A stretch of 64,000 bases of DNA from Mya arenaria. Its lineage: Eukaryota; Mollusca; Bivalvia; Myida; Myidae. The translations under genes were made by a program, and so were the position numbers. Each line of letters opens with the position of its first letter. The stretch's first letter is position 1. Positions 1 through 12,430 of this stretch are shown here, in pieces. The stretch is taken from positions 32,325,383-32,389,382 of the forward strand of contig NC_069124.1 of NCBI RefSeq assembly GCF_026914265.1, read 5' to 3'. The notes beneath the pieces were generated by a model. It was not told the origin of the DNA. It searched no databases and saw only the letters and a program-made list of their open reading frames with translations.

Positions 1-1290
1 TATGCTGGTCTACTTCGAGTTGATATGTTTCGAGGTAAAAAGTATGTTAGACCACGCTCACTCTAATTCAACCAATCGGCATTCGCTATTTCATTGCTCC
101 TTTTCTCATATACTCATTGTATAATCAGAAGTATATATACAACTCCTAAAACACGATTTCCTCGAGGCAAATTGGATCACATTTGATGAAGTTAAGCATG
201 AAACCTTATTCATAGGCCAAGAAAATAATCTGTATTGTATCACCTATTTATACTTCTGTCATGGTCTAATAATAATCATTGAATATACTTTAATAGCAAA
301 CTGGAAACACTATTCCATAGTGGAACAAAACTAAAATGAGGTTTAAAGAAACGAATTCAGTGGAACCAGAGTAGCTAAACATTATTTTAGTTGATCTTTC
401 CACTTTTTAAGACGCTTAAATTTAGTTGTTACCTCTTGAGGTTTAGTTACATATTCAAAAAAGGTTCAATGCCATATACTTTTATCAGGAATTACGTTAT
501 AGTTTGTACAGGTCTCATTCCTCAATTGTACTGATTTATTATTTATATGCTGATAATGAAAACTTTAGGCATTTTGCACGTTTTATGGTTTGACCGTTCA
601 TCAGTAGGTATCTGTTTCATACAGAAAGTCCAAGGATGGCGTTCTCAGCACCGAACGTGGTGTATCGTCCGATGTATAAATATCAAGTCAACTTATCACC
701 AAAAGCCCCTCCTCCCCCCCCTCTACTCTACACACTACACAAACCACTGTGCCATATTTAAAGAAATAACTGACTTGTGCATGATGCTGTTGGCATTTTA
801 GATAGTTTTTACGTATCTCTACTTGCGTTGGTAACTAGTTCAATGGCGGTTATTATACGTCCAAACAACAGTTAAAAATATTGAAAAAGCATTACATAAC
901 ATTACATTTTCAGAGGTTACAAATCAAACATTTATTTGTAAGGCCATACCATGAACAAACAATGACCCTTTTTGATTTAAAAAATACAGATACGGTTCAT
1001 GTCGATCTCAATATCAATTATATTTATGCAGAAAATGATATTCAATTTAGTTTTTCGATACAGCAATTTCAGTTCTGGCAAATAGGTTAAAATCCTTGCC
1101 TTGCAATGTGTAAGGTAAACATTAATTCTCTAACCATAGAAAATTGAGTGATTGAGCCAAAGCCAAATACGCATTGTCTTCGGTATACAAAGTTAAATGG
1201 TATTTGGATTTTATGAGTCTTTATATTGAAGAACAAGAACCAAACCCCTCCTCCCTTGACGTTACGTGGTCTAAGTCGGAGAGACATCTC

Positions 1291-1359
1291 GTGGACGTAT
1301 CTATGACAAATAAACCCTCGCTACGCTCGGGTATATATATCTATCATAGATACGTCCAC
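1291..1359. repeat. Inverted repeat with 16-bp perfect arms
   Basis: Arms 1291-1306 and 1344-1359 (GTGGACGTATCTATGA and its complement) flank a 37-base spacer. The spacer holds a smaller palindrome-like CCTCGCTACGCTCGG. This looks like the remnant of a small hairpin-type MITE. The copy in unit C is at 44680-44748. Confidence 0.6.
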
Positions 1360-1742
1360 TCGCTGTCTATCCTATACAAATTCACACTGCATTCACTGTC
1401 CTCTTGAATTTATACTTGGTGAAAAGGATTTCGTCTAAGACATCAAATTTTATTTAAAATATCAGTGTGTTTTTTTATTCCTACTTAAACAATTTTTATA
1501 CAAGACAATTAGTGTTTGCTCAATTTTAGCGATTGGAGTATTTGTGGCGATGTGTTATATAAGTTAATACATAACCTCTGCAATATTACAAATGAATGTC
1601 GAAGTTGCCGAAACATATTAAATATCGGAGATTGAAAATTACTTTAAAACTTCTCAGATGCTGCTGAACTAATTACCCTTGAAGACGTATGTACAACGAT
1701 TCACGAAGCAAACGTTTAGTGATCACAGTAAGTTTTTGACTA

Positions 1743-1774
1743 CCGGAGTGGGGGGCGTGGGGGGGGGGGGGGGG
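1743..1774 (+). repeat. G-rich homopolymer tract
   Basis: A run of G interrupted by one CGT, able to form G-quadruplexes. It is shorter in unit C (about 45135-45161), as expected for polymerase slippage or for sequencing error in a homopolymer. Confidence 0.8.
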
Positions 1775-4149
1775 CGTTTCAGTAAAGGGTTTTAGTAGTT
1801 TCTTCAATTATCGTAAATCTGTTTTAATGTCTCAAATGGCAAAACATCGATTTGTTTTTAATACCTCAACTTCGTTTTTATTTTCAATGTTGACAAAGTT
1901 TAATTCTCACAAATATGTAGTAAAATAGTGTAACTAAGATGATTTCAATTCACGACTAAATTCGACTAAAATATTTATGAAAAAGGCCCCTCGGATTAAT
2001 TCCGATTCCCAAATTCATTTGCACATCTGCCTAAAGCCGACTGTAATTCATTTTCATTTGAAAGGAACTTGCTCATGTTTTTGTAAAATGCACTTCTTTG
2101 TGTGATGGAATAAAGTGTGGCAAATAATTAGGAGTGTTAAAACCAAGATATAGACGGCTGGAACCCTTCAACAAATGTTGATATATGCTCAAATATTCTC
2201 TTTGAAGACCACGATTTTAAACACCGTTAGTAACGCTTTTCAACAAAAGGCTTAAAGGTTGAGTTATTTTTATGTTTGAGTAGGAGTCCATGTGGGCGTG
2301 AGGTTTTGTTGTCAGTTTTCTTATTTTTCCTTGATTGTACCGGCGTGGGTCACACCCCACTAAAACAAGAATATCTTTTATATTTCAAGCACCGTATACT
2401 TCAAATTGGGTATCAGAGAGAAAAATAGTTATAATATAAGTGTATTCAGATGCATTAACCGGGGAACAAACGTGAGCGAGTCCCTTTAAGTTACATGCGT
2501 GGCTAAATAGTACACTGTGTTTATTGTTGTTGTTTTTGACGACTTCTGGGAAAAGTTGCTCATTATAATTCTTAAAATCATTTAAAGAATACTAACCTTT
2601 TACAAATATCTACATCGATTTATTTTAAGTTTTACAGAAAACAACAACATCATAACTTCAATTTAAATGAGTTCAAGGGTCTCAAGGCATTATTATGATA
2701 ATACTATGAAAACTACAGGGACAAGCCCAGTTGTCGAAAACCCTGTTTAGATGCACCAGGCAAGTGCTAAAACGACAATGAACTAGAGACACAAACATGT
2801 AAACACCACATACACAAATACGAACACTTCAAACAGACCATTCAATATAAGTTCAATACGCATCTAATACGTTAATTTGACAATTATGAAATTTAAAACC
2901 GTTATCATTTTGAACAATCTATTCCGAACGATTGCAAAGTTATGAGTGGAATTACATGTTGACTCTTATTTCTTTTCTGAAATCGTTAACAATATCATTC
3001 AATTGATAGGTCAGCGAAAAGCTAAACTTATTAATTTACATGTATTCTTCAAAATATGTCTGAATAATAGCCACTTTAATAAAAAAAACATAATATTTGG
3101 TAGCAAAATCTCGCGAAACCTTGCAAAAATATTTTAATTTGAGAATAAACTAATCCTAAACTATATCCAGTTACTCCATATTTATGTGCACCCTTTGTTC
3201 GAGGTATATGATTTGAATACTTTAGAGGATTGGCTGTTCCCAAAATCCTTAGTATGGAGGCCATAAAATAATGCAGGAAAGGAAGCAGCGCAAAAAGGCT
3301 TAGCCTTAGGAAATCAAAGTAATGAAGGTACTGCTGGATGTGATTTGGCTCATTAATATTACATTTTGACTTTCGTTTTATTCATGCCATAGGGTTATCC
3401 AAATACTGTTTTGAATCTTTTTTTAATGCTTCTTAAATAATATGGACGACATTAATATATGAATCATATTATTCATAGTATGTATATATATATTTTTTTA
3501 ATGTTTTTCAATCACATATGATAACTAAACAATAATTCATGTGAGTTTTTTAAATGGCGGTTTCCCTTTGCGCATTCATATTTAATCCATCTGTAAGTAT
3601 TTCCATATGCTATACAGCTTTTTGAATATGACATATAATTATAAGTATACTCTTTAGTATCTAATAAAAGCGAAACATTGTATTAAAATGTTAAAAATCT
3701 ATATTATTGATACTTATATAAGTTTATTCTAAGGCAAAAAGTTGATTTAGTCGGAATAATTATTCAAGACTAAAATGTCTTGATCTATTCAAATTATTTT
3801 TTCCCGTAGATTTGTATCGTGGTTTCTATCCTTGATATGCCATTCATCAAATGAATCAGATCTGGGTATTTTGTTTATCCCATATCAACAATAATGTTCT
3901 GCATTGATAAGACATTGATGCAAATAGGCATATAATCACACCATTATAATGTGTTTCATCTTTTCATACGAATTAAACAACTTTGTGAAATGAAATGATG
4001 TACCAAAATAGAAAATTTCAAATAAGGAATAACGATCTTCAGGTAAATATGAATGCGGACTGTTACATAAGATGTCTTATAATATGCTATTTGGAATACA
4101 CGTAATTAAGAATGTATTGAGTGGGTATCTAATACAAATGCCATATCAA

Positions 4150-4420
4150 TAATGTAAAAAAGCAGTTATCTCATAATGGAAAAACTATGAACAGTGTATT
4201 TAAGAGGATTTTAACGAACGGAATGCGAGTGAACAAACCCCGCGTACAATCAAAAATAAATAAATATTATAATAAAAACTATGCACAGATATAAAACATC
4301 AATACAAGATGTGATTAGTGGTCAAGTTCACAATATGCATATATGAGCAATGTATGTATTATTAACTATGTAAGTTGTACAAGTCTAAATAAAATGTCTG
4401 TACTGTTCTGGTCTTTTCTG
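4150..4420 (+). promoter_or_regulatory. Conserved non-coding block upstream of CHS start
   Basis: Most flanking sequence of units A and B has diverged, but the stretch around 4188-4235 stays close to 25034-25080 in B, including AACGAACGGAATG. A TATTTAAG TATA-like string is at 4197-4204. A second conserved patch with AATAAAATGTCT lies near 4388 (25248 in B). Position 400 bp before the coding start and paralogue conservation suggest core promoter or 5' UTR; this is inference. The equivalent TATA-like string in C is at 47567-47574. Confidence 0.35.
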
Positions 4421-4619
4421 TTTGAATCTAAAACATACAGCTCCCAATCACGGTTAGTTTTGTGATCGCAGTAACAAATATGGAAATGGATTTAAAAAGA
4501 TAATGTCTAAAAGATAACTTCTTTTAAGCTGTTCTTGCCGAAATTGAGAGTGGGAAACAAAGCAACGACTGGGGTAGGCACCTTCTGGCCAGTCCACACC
4601 GCAGAGCACGCGGAGAAAG

Positions 4620-7600
4620 ATGGACGAAGAGGTCAGCCCGCGTCAAGAGAGCGAATCGGCTGTCATGGACCCCAATGAAGAGTAAGATCACTTGCAAGAG
4701 AAAAGAAAACTATTGTAGTGCATTTTTCCATATTGGAAAATTATATACATAAGTGATATAATTCGATGAAAACTTAAGGGACAAACCCAGTAGTCAAAAC
4801 TTGACAACATTATACCGGTGATAAAATGAGTTTATTATCATTTTAAAGCCCTTTCATCTTCATTTTTTCAGGGACTTTCCCACAGAAACTAAGGAAAAGG
4901 AAAACAAGTCCTCAAAATGCGGTGACACATTTTTGAAAATATGCAGAGTTGTTTTCTTTTTTGTTTTGGCGCTATTGCTGCTTTCATGCGGCATACTGCA
5001 CAAGCTTTACTTCTTGACCCTTCTTAACAACCTATCACAGGTAAAACTCACCTCATTTGTTGCAATTAAATTTGCTCATTTGCTAGAAGTTTTTAAAAAC
5101 ATTTGATATGAAATCATATTTTTATTATTTATACCATAAAGGATTTAGCAGTTATAAACAGAATATTAAATTAAACTATTTCAAATATGTGTTTGGTGTT
5201 ACAGTTTGTTGAAAAATCAACGACTGACAAATATCAGTTCTGCAAAAGTATAAAATGTCCACAAGTAGTCATACATGATATTATCATATAGATACGTATA
5301 CAAATTTTGCGTAGACCAGTATGCAAATTAATGTAAAATGATACTATTGTTGGGGTATAATAAACCAACGACTTCCTTCTTTCAGTTCAGATTTGTTTAC
5401 ATAAAAGGTTTGAAAATTAGGTATCAAATCCATAAGATTAAAGTTCCTTTTTAGTCTAAAATTGAAGACAAGAAGAATCGAGCAATTTCAATTCTCGTGT
5501 GCATTGCATTTTTTGAATTCTTGACATCTCTTATAATTCTTTGGAGAGTTGTCTTCCAAGGTCAGAAGACTAAATGGACAAAACGTCACATAGCGGTAAG
5601 TCATCCTCCCTAAATCGATTGTTCTGCTGTTATGATTTAAATAATTTAAATGAATAGATATGACGATTGTATTACATGTATATTATTTGTCAGTTTGTTA
5701 AAGCTTAATATATAAACAAGTACATGCAATTAAATGATAATAATACATTTAAATATGCAGTTAAAATTCATTTAGACATTCAAGTACATGTTTTATTGAC
5801 CATTTTAGACAGCTATCCTGCAGGCCGTGAGCACTATTGGAGAGGTCTATTTGATTATCTATGCGCTTCCATTACTGGACAGTTTGAGGGCATGTTTAGT
5901 TCTAACAACTCTACCAATTATTCCAAGCATCTGCCAGTTCGTGACTTTAATTTGTCGGCTTAAACAAAAGAGTCGCATCAGAAAGAGTTCTTTCCTCAAA
6001 CTTTGTGTAGCTGGTTTCCCGGTTTTGGCACTGGCAGGGAGTGTTTTAGTATTCATGAAGTGGTTGATTCCTTTTGATAGCGACCCGCATCTAAAATGGG
6101 CGTTACCAACTTTTTTGATATTGAAGTCATTATGCTATTTGGATAATTTCCTTTGCTTTAGAAGTAGAGCTGCATATGCTACACAACAAACAGCAGGGGA
6201 ATTGAACTCCCAAGACTCGGAGACAAGCGAATCTAAAATAAAAGAGAAACAGTACAATGCCGAAAATAAACAAGAATTTATACGATTATCTGTTCGTTGG
6301 TTAACATGCTTAATGTTTATTATTTTGATAGTGCTGAATTTAGACATGAAACTGATTGAAACAATCACCAACAAAAACAATCTTGCAACTGAAACATTTC
6401 TGACAAACGAGAAATTCACACTGAATGGAAACATTTCGTCTAATTCAACAGTTTCGACTCCAGTGCAACCACATGACGGGACATTGATATCGACGAACCA
6501 TTTCATTTTTAACCACTTAATGAAGTTTTATTTCCGCGTTAAGTTTGAAGTAAGAATGATGGCATGTTCACTTGTGATTTCTCAATCGGCTTTGTTGGCT
6601 TGTCGATTGTCAATGCAGCAATTTTCATTTGCCTTGCCACTCATTCTTACCCCGCCGTTATCCACAATTGCTGTTGTAAGACTTTCCTGCAATAACTTTC
6701 TTGAAAGTATCCAGTACATAGTCGGAACTGATTTGACATGTTCTTTGCCTGTAGACTATCAGTTTTTCATAACGAGTGGTGCTTTGGCTTGGATTGCTGT
6801 AATCACGTTAACGTGGTACATCTGGGTTCCTCGGGTCGAGCGAATGGCAAAACAGGAAAGGTACAATAACAGGGGATTTAGTTATAGTAACATTTTAAAG
6901 ACTTATGTCAGAAGAATATGATAAGCAATATGATATATCTACATCTAAAGCTATCCGAAGTCAGATTATGTTCACGGTTTATAAAATAGAGTTCTAATAT
7001 GGAAATTAAATTCATCTAGCAAATTAATGTATAAAAAGTTTGAATGTGTTAATGAGACTGTCGAATTTTACGTTTTTACGTTGATAGGTTTTTTTCTGGT
7101 TGTATTTTCGATTTCATCTTCCCCGATTTGAACATGCTCCTGCGAAGGAGAAATGACCATGAAATTGGAGAGCTCCATACGGACAGGATACAACAGAGGG
7201 ATGACATTCCGAAAGTCATCATCTGCGTAACAATGTGGCACGAAACCTGTAAAGAAATGTGTCAGCTACTAAAGTCTATTTGCAGGTTTATAAATGTCTT
7301 GCTCGTCCCTGTATTGTTCATTGTATTATAGCTTATGAAAATAAGAAACTCGACTCTGGAAATTTTACTGCTTCTTTGAGGTAATATCGTTGCGTTACAT
7401 CAATAACACAGCATGCTGTTTTTTCATGTTTTACGTTTGAGAAAGTGATGAAAATTGTAAAACTATTTTTAAAGATATTTATATATCTTTCATTAAGAAA
7501 TTACACCAGTGAACAATACTTTTTAATTGCCTGTTAATACCTTATGCCGCGAATAATAGTGTGCATACATTTTAATTCGAAGTATGAATTCCATCTAATT

Positions 7601-8384
7601 TTCTTATCACATTTTTTCAGATTAGATTTGCACTTATTTACTCGAGGTGAAGCCGACAACGAAGAAGGTGATGGAAAACAAGACACTGAAAAGAAAACAC
7701 AAGACCCTGATAAAATTGAAGTTGAAGGTAAGTACACTAAGCAGAGTATGTTATGCATGTTTTAGTTTCAAACCAAACATATGTCAATTAACATCTGGTA
7801 AAACAATAAGCAATGTCTAAAGATATTGAAGTAAAATCTTCTATATTTCAGTGCAAATAGTATTTGACGACGCATTTTGCTCAACAAAAAACGGTCGAGA
7901 GGTTAATGAATATATGCTCCAGTTTATGCCATGTTTGCAAAAGGCCGTTGGGTATGTAGTAAGCTTTATTCCCGTAGTAAAATAGTGTAGAGGTGTATTT
8001 AGTTGCACAAACTATAAATTATCGGTAAATGTATTTGTAAGTTTGCAAACAAATCAAATTCATAAAGGAATGCTGTTAAAATGTGTTTGAATGTTCCATA
8101 AGAAAATTTAAAACTTCGGTTTACCTTGAGCAACCGTATCACAGCGAAGTAAATCATATGTATTTGAATTTTAAGGAGCAGTTCATTGATGAAAAAAGTG
8201 GTACAGACACCTTATGGCGGAAAACTTATTCTTAAACTCCCAGGAGGAACACAAATGACGTTGCATTTGAAGGATAAGAAAAAGATAAGGGCCAGAAAAC
8301 GTTGGTCTCAGGTAAAATATTTATATGAACAATTACAGAAAGCCTTTTAAAACATGAATTGTATATCGATGATGAGTTGGTGTG

Positions 8385-8424
<40 letters not shown>

Positions 8425-10700
8425 CGTGCGCGTGCGCGTGCGTGTGTGTGTGCGCGCGCGTTGTTTATGTCTTGATAGTTCGTTTGTGTCTCATATGTCG
8501 TTGGATCGGTATGTTATCACGAGAGCATGCACGGTAAATGGTAAATTGGCTTGTCCCTTTAGTTTGCATTACTTTAATACGTCATTGTAATAGTAGTCGG
8601 GCTGTATCAACATGTATCAAAATACCATGACCTTAATATCTACTTTCGTCATTATATCATTTAAGTTAAACAACCTGCATTTTATCACTTTTATTTCATA
8701 CTGTCTTCTAATTTATTTTTATTTAACGTTTTCTTTTCCAATATAGGTGATGTATATGTACTATTGTCTGGTGTACAAAATGAGGAAGGCCTATCCAATA
8801 AAGTTTAAAGACATGGCAAGTTATTTTAATGATTATCAGCCATTTGGGATTTCATTTATATAAATTTATCAAATGAATTTAGTAAAACATTTGCTTACTA
8901 TATATGTGTGTACTATTATTTCATTTATGACGTGTTTTATAATAAAATTGATTTACTGTACAGCTGAAGAACACATTCATTTTAACCCTTGACGGTGATG
9001 TAGACTTTGAGCCGGAGTCAGTCCTACGAATGATGGATCGAATGAAGATGAACAGCCGTGTCGGAGCAGTTTGTGGTAGAATTCACCCCATAGGATCAGG
9101 TAGTTCTATGAGCATTTAACTCTTTTTTTTGATAAAATGATATGCATTTTGTCAATAACTTTATGTTTTTTCATTATTTATCTTTATTCACATCTAACAA
9201 TTATTCACTTAAGGTCCAATGGTCTGGTACCAACAATTCGAATATGCAGTCGGACACTGGCTTCAAAAAGCAAGCGAACATATCTTTGGTTCTGTGCTCT
9301 GTTGTCCTGGATGCTTTTCTTTATTTCGAGCATCTGCCCTAGTTGACGATAACGTCTTGAAAACGTACACCAAAGAGCCAACGGAAGGAATTCACCTTGT
9401 GCAGTTTGAACAAGGCGAGGACAGATGGCTTTGCACCCTGCTCCTTAAACGAGGATACAAGATAGACTACTGCGCAGCCTCAGATGCAAAAACGTTTGCA
9501 CCAGAAAACTTTTGGGATTTTTTTGTTCAAAGACGGCGCTGGTCACCATCAACAATGGCAAACATGATGGACTTGGTCCTTTCTTGGAAACAACTAGTCC
9601 AAAACAACAGAGAAATCAACCATTTGTTCATGCTTTATCAATTGGTGCTAGTTATAACAAGTGTGTTAGCTCCTGGAACTGTCATTCTTATGATAGCAGG
9701 GTCATTCAGTACGGTATTAGGTTTAACGCCATGGTATGCCTTTTTCGTTGCCGTGACTCCGGTAGTTTTGTTCGCAGTGTTATGCCTGACAGTGTCTCAG
9801 AAAAAGCAACTCAATGTAGCCGCAATACTAAGCACAGCATATTCACTTGTAATGGTTATTGTTACAATCGGCACAATGGTAAACATCACAAACGAGACAG
9901 TTCTTTCTCCTACCGTGATCTTCCTCATATCTATCGGTCTAGTATTACTGATATCTGCGTTGCTTCACCCTAAAGAGTTCACATGCTTGTTTCCTGGCTT
10001 GCTTTATTTCGTTTCTGTGCCTTCTACATTTATTTTTCTGACAGTGTTTTACGTGTGCAATCTACATGACATCAGTTGGGGTATTCGAGAATCCAAATCA
10101 CAATCAACTCAGTCTGAAGTAAAAAGTGGAAAGAAATCGTTTGTGCGTTTGCTTTTTACTCTAGTTCGACATATCCTGCAGGCAAAACTCGCTAAAATCA
10201 ACTCCAAAGGTTCAACTTCGGACGATATTGAGAGACAACAATGCGAACAAGGTGAGGAAAAAATAGATCATGAGGACGATAGCTACTGGATAAAGGTACA
10301 ATTAACAGACTCAAAACAAAACTTTGAAACAATTCAGCTCGAGGAAGCTGAAGAGGAATTTTGGACAAAATATATAAACAAGTATTTGAAACCACTAGAA
10401 AGCAACAGGAAACTTCAAGAAAAATTTAATCGTGAATTAATGGCGTTAAGGAACAACTGTGTGTACGGTTTCTTTATGTTGAACTTAATGCTAGCATTAG
10501 CACTGTTGCAATTACAAGTAAGCAAAGAAAGGTTATATGAATCATTATCAATAATGTTTCTGTCAATTTTTGCAATTTTACTTTTGATCCAATTCATCTT
10601 TATGCTTTTTTATCGATGGAAAACTTTCTGCCATATTATTTCAAGCACTGAGGTGTTTGGGTGCCGCTGTTTAAAACGAACAAAGACTAAAGCGCAATAA
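4620..10700 (+). CDS. CHS: Chitin synthase, copy A (11 exons, 1,218 aa)
   Basis: Membrane glycosyltransferase that polymerises UDP-GlcNAc into chitin. My splice model: 4620-4681, 4872-5040, 5455-5595, 5809-6860, 7088-7285, 7621-7727, 7852-7951, 8176-8311, 8747-8815, 8964-9099, 9214-10700; all phases agree and total 3,657 nt. Exons 2-4 encode the N-terminal membrane segments. The core follows in family order: TMWHET with CKEMCQLLKSICR (about 519-541), FDDAF, PYGG and LPGGT, KKIRARKRWSQ, TLDGDVDF (686-693), GRIHP, EDRWLCTLLL (792-801), QRRRW product-binding motif (829-833), SWGIRE (1011-1016), then further membrane helices. The start is the first ATG after an in-frame TAG and has a good context (A at -3, G at +4). 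Intron 9 has a GC donor at 8816. No myosin head is seen, unlike some mollusc chitin synthases. Exon borders are predictions; the catalytic assignment is secure. Confidence 0.93.
8380..8461 (+). repeat. TG/CG dinucleotide microsatellite in CHS intron 8
   Basis: Alternating (TG)n passing into (CG)n-rich sequence, with Z-DNA potential, in the intron between exons 8 and 9. It is shorter and interrupted in unit C (51744-51819), a typical slippage difference. Confidence 0.9.
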
Positions 10701-11036
10701 TTTGAAGAACACATGAAAGGGCATGGGAAAGGTTAAAAATCAGATAAGCCGCCGCCTGATTATAAAAATAAGCTTGCTGCGTATCATAACGACGGCTATA
10801 ATAAAACTAATGATGATACGCATCTCCTTCATAAAGTAAACAAGAGTCAAGGACATTTATGGTTCCGCAACATAAAACAAAGCGGAGAACATCAACACCC
10901 ATGACTTTCAAAAACAAATGAAAGAGTTTGAGCATGATTTGGGGGAAGAGGTAGAATCTGATGAGCCGCCGCCTGATTATTTGCACGAGCCTGATTTTGA
11001 TCATAACGACAGCGATGATGAACCTTCATTAAGATA
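10701..11036 (+). pseudogene. Relic of the chitin synthase C-terminal tail
   Basis: Directly after the TAA at 10698-10700 the DNA still resembles the coding tail of copy B (32580-32700): the GAA codon after KAQ in B is TAA here. The relic contains two imperfect copies of the block encoding an acidic DEPPPDY-like stretch, near 10741-10765 and 10958-10985, so the tail was partly duplicated and then decayed. It is probably now 3' UTR. The copy in C follows 54059. Confidence 0.6.
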
Positions 11037-12022
11037 ACCGAACTCAAGGAAATACGTCTTTACTGGCACAAAATACAATGTGTGCGCAATATAAAAAATG
11101 CTATTGCTGATGGTTGTTTTGAAGACCTGGAATGAAATACACTAACGCCAATATTCATGGGGGAAAATAATTCATATCAGCGGATACAATAACAATGATA
11201 ATATATCCCATATTGAAAGCAAAAACTACATCCATGTTAATCAATATTGTATGTTCGTATCTATCTGTTATCTGTTCTTTTTTATTGATGGTTTATTTTT
11301 CATTCTTGTGCGGTCAGTTTGTGGTATTTGTATTTATGTATGTGGTGTTTACACGTGTGTGTCCTTTGTTCATTGTCGTTCAGGCCCTTACCATGTGCAT
11401 CTAAACAAGGTTTATTTAACAAATCATTTCTTGACTACTGGGCTTGTCCCTGTTATTTTCACTGTATTATTTTAATATAGCACTAAAACGTTAGCTAATA
11501 AACTCATGTTTAAAACATTTTAATTTTTATTTCGCTTTATACTTATATCTGAATAATATCTCAAAATGTGCATTTGTTTTATTTGATATTCGTTTTAAAT
11601 TATGTATGGTTCATTAAAGCGTGCAAACATTTCATTTTTGCAGTTTTTGCTTTAAAAAAAACGATGTCGAATGTATAGATTAACACTAACACAAATTGAA
11701 GTTTGATTACTTTCCAGCACCAATACGTTTATGCATCGTAACGGTAGACACTCTTTGAGTATTTCAATTTAAACAGCTAAAAAGTTATGCGTATTAGAAA
11801 AGAGATCGTTCACAAACACACATATTCATTGTATGGATAATAAGAGGGTATCCAGAGTTTCAGATTATTAGCTAATTTCAAGATTATTTTTGCGAATATT
11901 CACTACTGCTGAATTATGGCAAGCAGTAGATATAATAGCAATATATATAGGTTAGTGCAATATAGTTGTTGAGGTATGCCGGTATGCCCCAAAGTTGAGT
12001 TTGACTCTTTGAATGCAAACAG
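11037..12022. other. Intergenic, AT-rich, nothing recognised
   Basis: Likely 3' UTR and downstream flank of CHS A. Short frames around 11195-11475 are T-rich and hydrophobic by composition only; I see no splice sites or domain signal supporting them. Confidence 0.5.
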
Positions 12023-12430
12023 TTGTCACTGGAATTTATCGCCAATAGCAATGCACATCTTCTGGTCGTCAATAAACGACTTGTAGTATTAGGGTATAAA
12101 CATGTTGAGTTTGAGGCCTGGATAAGGGGAAGGAACGGAATATTCTCCGGTGTTATCGAGGCTGAAAGCCAAACTCCTCATCATGCTGTCTTGTGCGTCT
12201 TACGCAACCACTTGGGATTTTCAGAGGATACATTTCATGTCAGTGATGACATACTCATTGGACGTTATATAACATCAAATGTTGACAATGCGCGCGACAC
12301 ATCAATATCCTTATTATGTACATTCTCTGACATAGATCAGGCATATAAAGTTGGGCATACAAACATTTGTATTTCCCGTGAATTCCCTCGAACAATTCAG
12401 GATGCCCGCAGACAACTTTTGCCAGAATAA
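12023..12430 (+). CDS. Unidentified exon-like ORF, 135 aa
   Basis: An open frame that is long for this AT content and ends at TAA 12428-12430. It is preceded by TGCAAACAG, a possible splice acceptor, so it may be a terminal exon and not a complete gene. The stretch GVIEAESQTPHHAV then LRNHLGF loosely recalls a Nudix box, but the catalytic REVxEE residues are absent and the spacing is off. I do not assign a function. In unit C one A is missing near 55523 and the frame breaks after about 48 codons. The two copies therefore disagree on whether it is intact. No equivalent was seen in unit B. Confidence 0.4.
   Translation: MSLEFIANSNAHLLVVNKRLVVLGYKHVEFEAWIRGRNGIFSGVIEAESQTPHHAVLCVLRNHLGFSEDTFHVSDDILIGRYITSNVDNARDTSISLLCTFSDIDQAYKVGHTNICISREFPRTIQDARRQLLPE

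Larger units (their letters stand above)
1..4140. other. Non-coding flank upstream of CHS copy A
   Basis: I see no credible exon here: short open frames are AT-rich and lack splice-flanked coding character. Positions 10-40 hold one to two decayed monomers of the 23-bp minisatellite found at 20.4-22.25 kb. About 1380-2100 is recognisably similar to 22720-23250 in unit B, which shows that the paralogy of A and B starts well upstream of the genes. A poly-A-rich, hairpin-bearing segment lies at 1291-1359. Confidence 0.7.

Noticed and set aside
547-801. 84-codon frame near the window start (copy at 43936)
   Set aside because: Passes through a poly-C run, changes length between A and C because of that run, and has no splice or domain support.
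1-4600. Myosin motor domain upstream of CHS A, as in some mollusc chitin synthases
   Set aside because: No P-loop, switch or other myosin-like exon could be seen on the plus strand in this stretch.
6135-6506. Minus-strand 123-codon frame inside CHS exon 4 (and its copy at 49503-49874)
   Set aside because: Antisense shadow of the conserved plus-strand coding exon.
8354-8590. 78-codon Cys/Val-rich frame
   Set aside because: It is the translated TG/CG microsatellite in an intron.
9512-9973. Second plus-strand frame of 153 codons within CHS exon 11 (copy at 52871-53332)
   Set aside because: Overlaps the catalytic and membrane region, which is conserved in the other frame; composition is that of an out-of-frame shadow.
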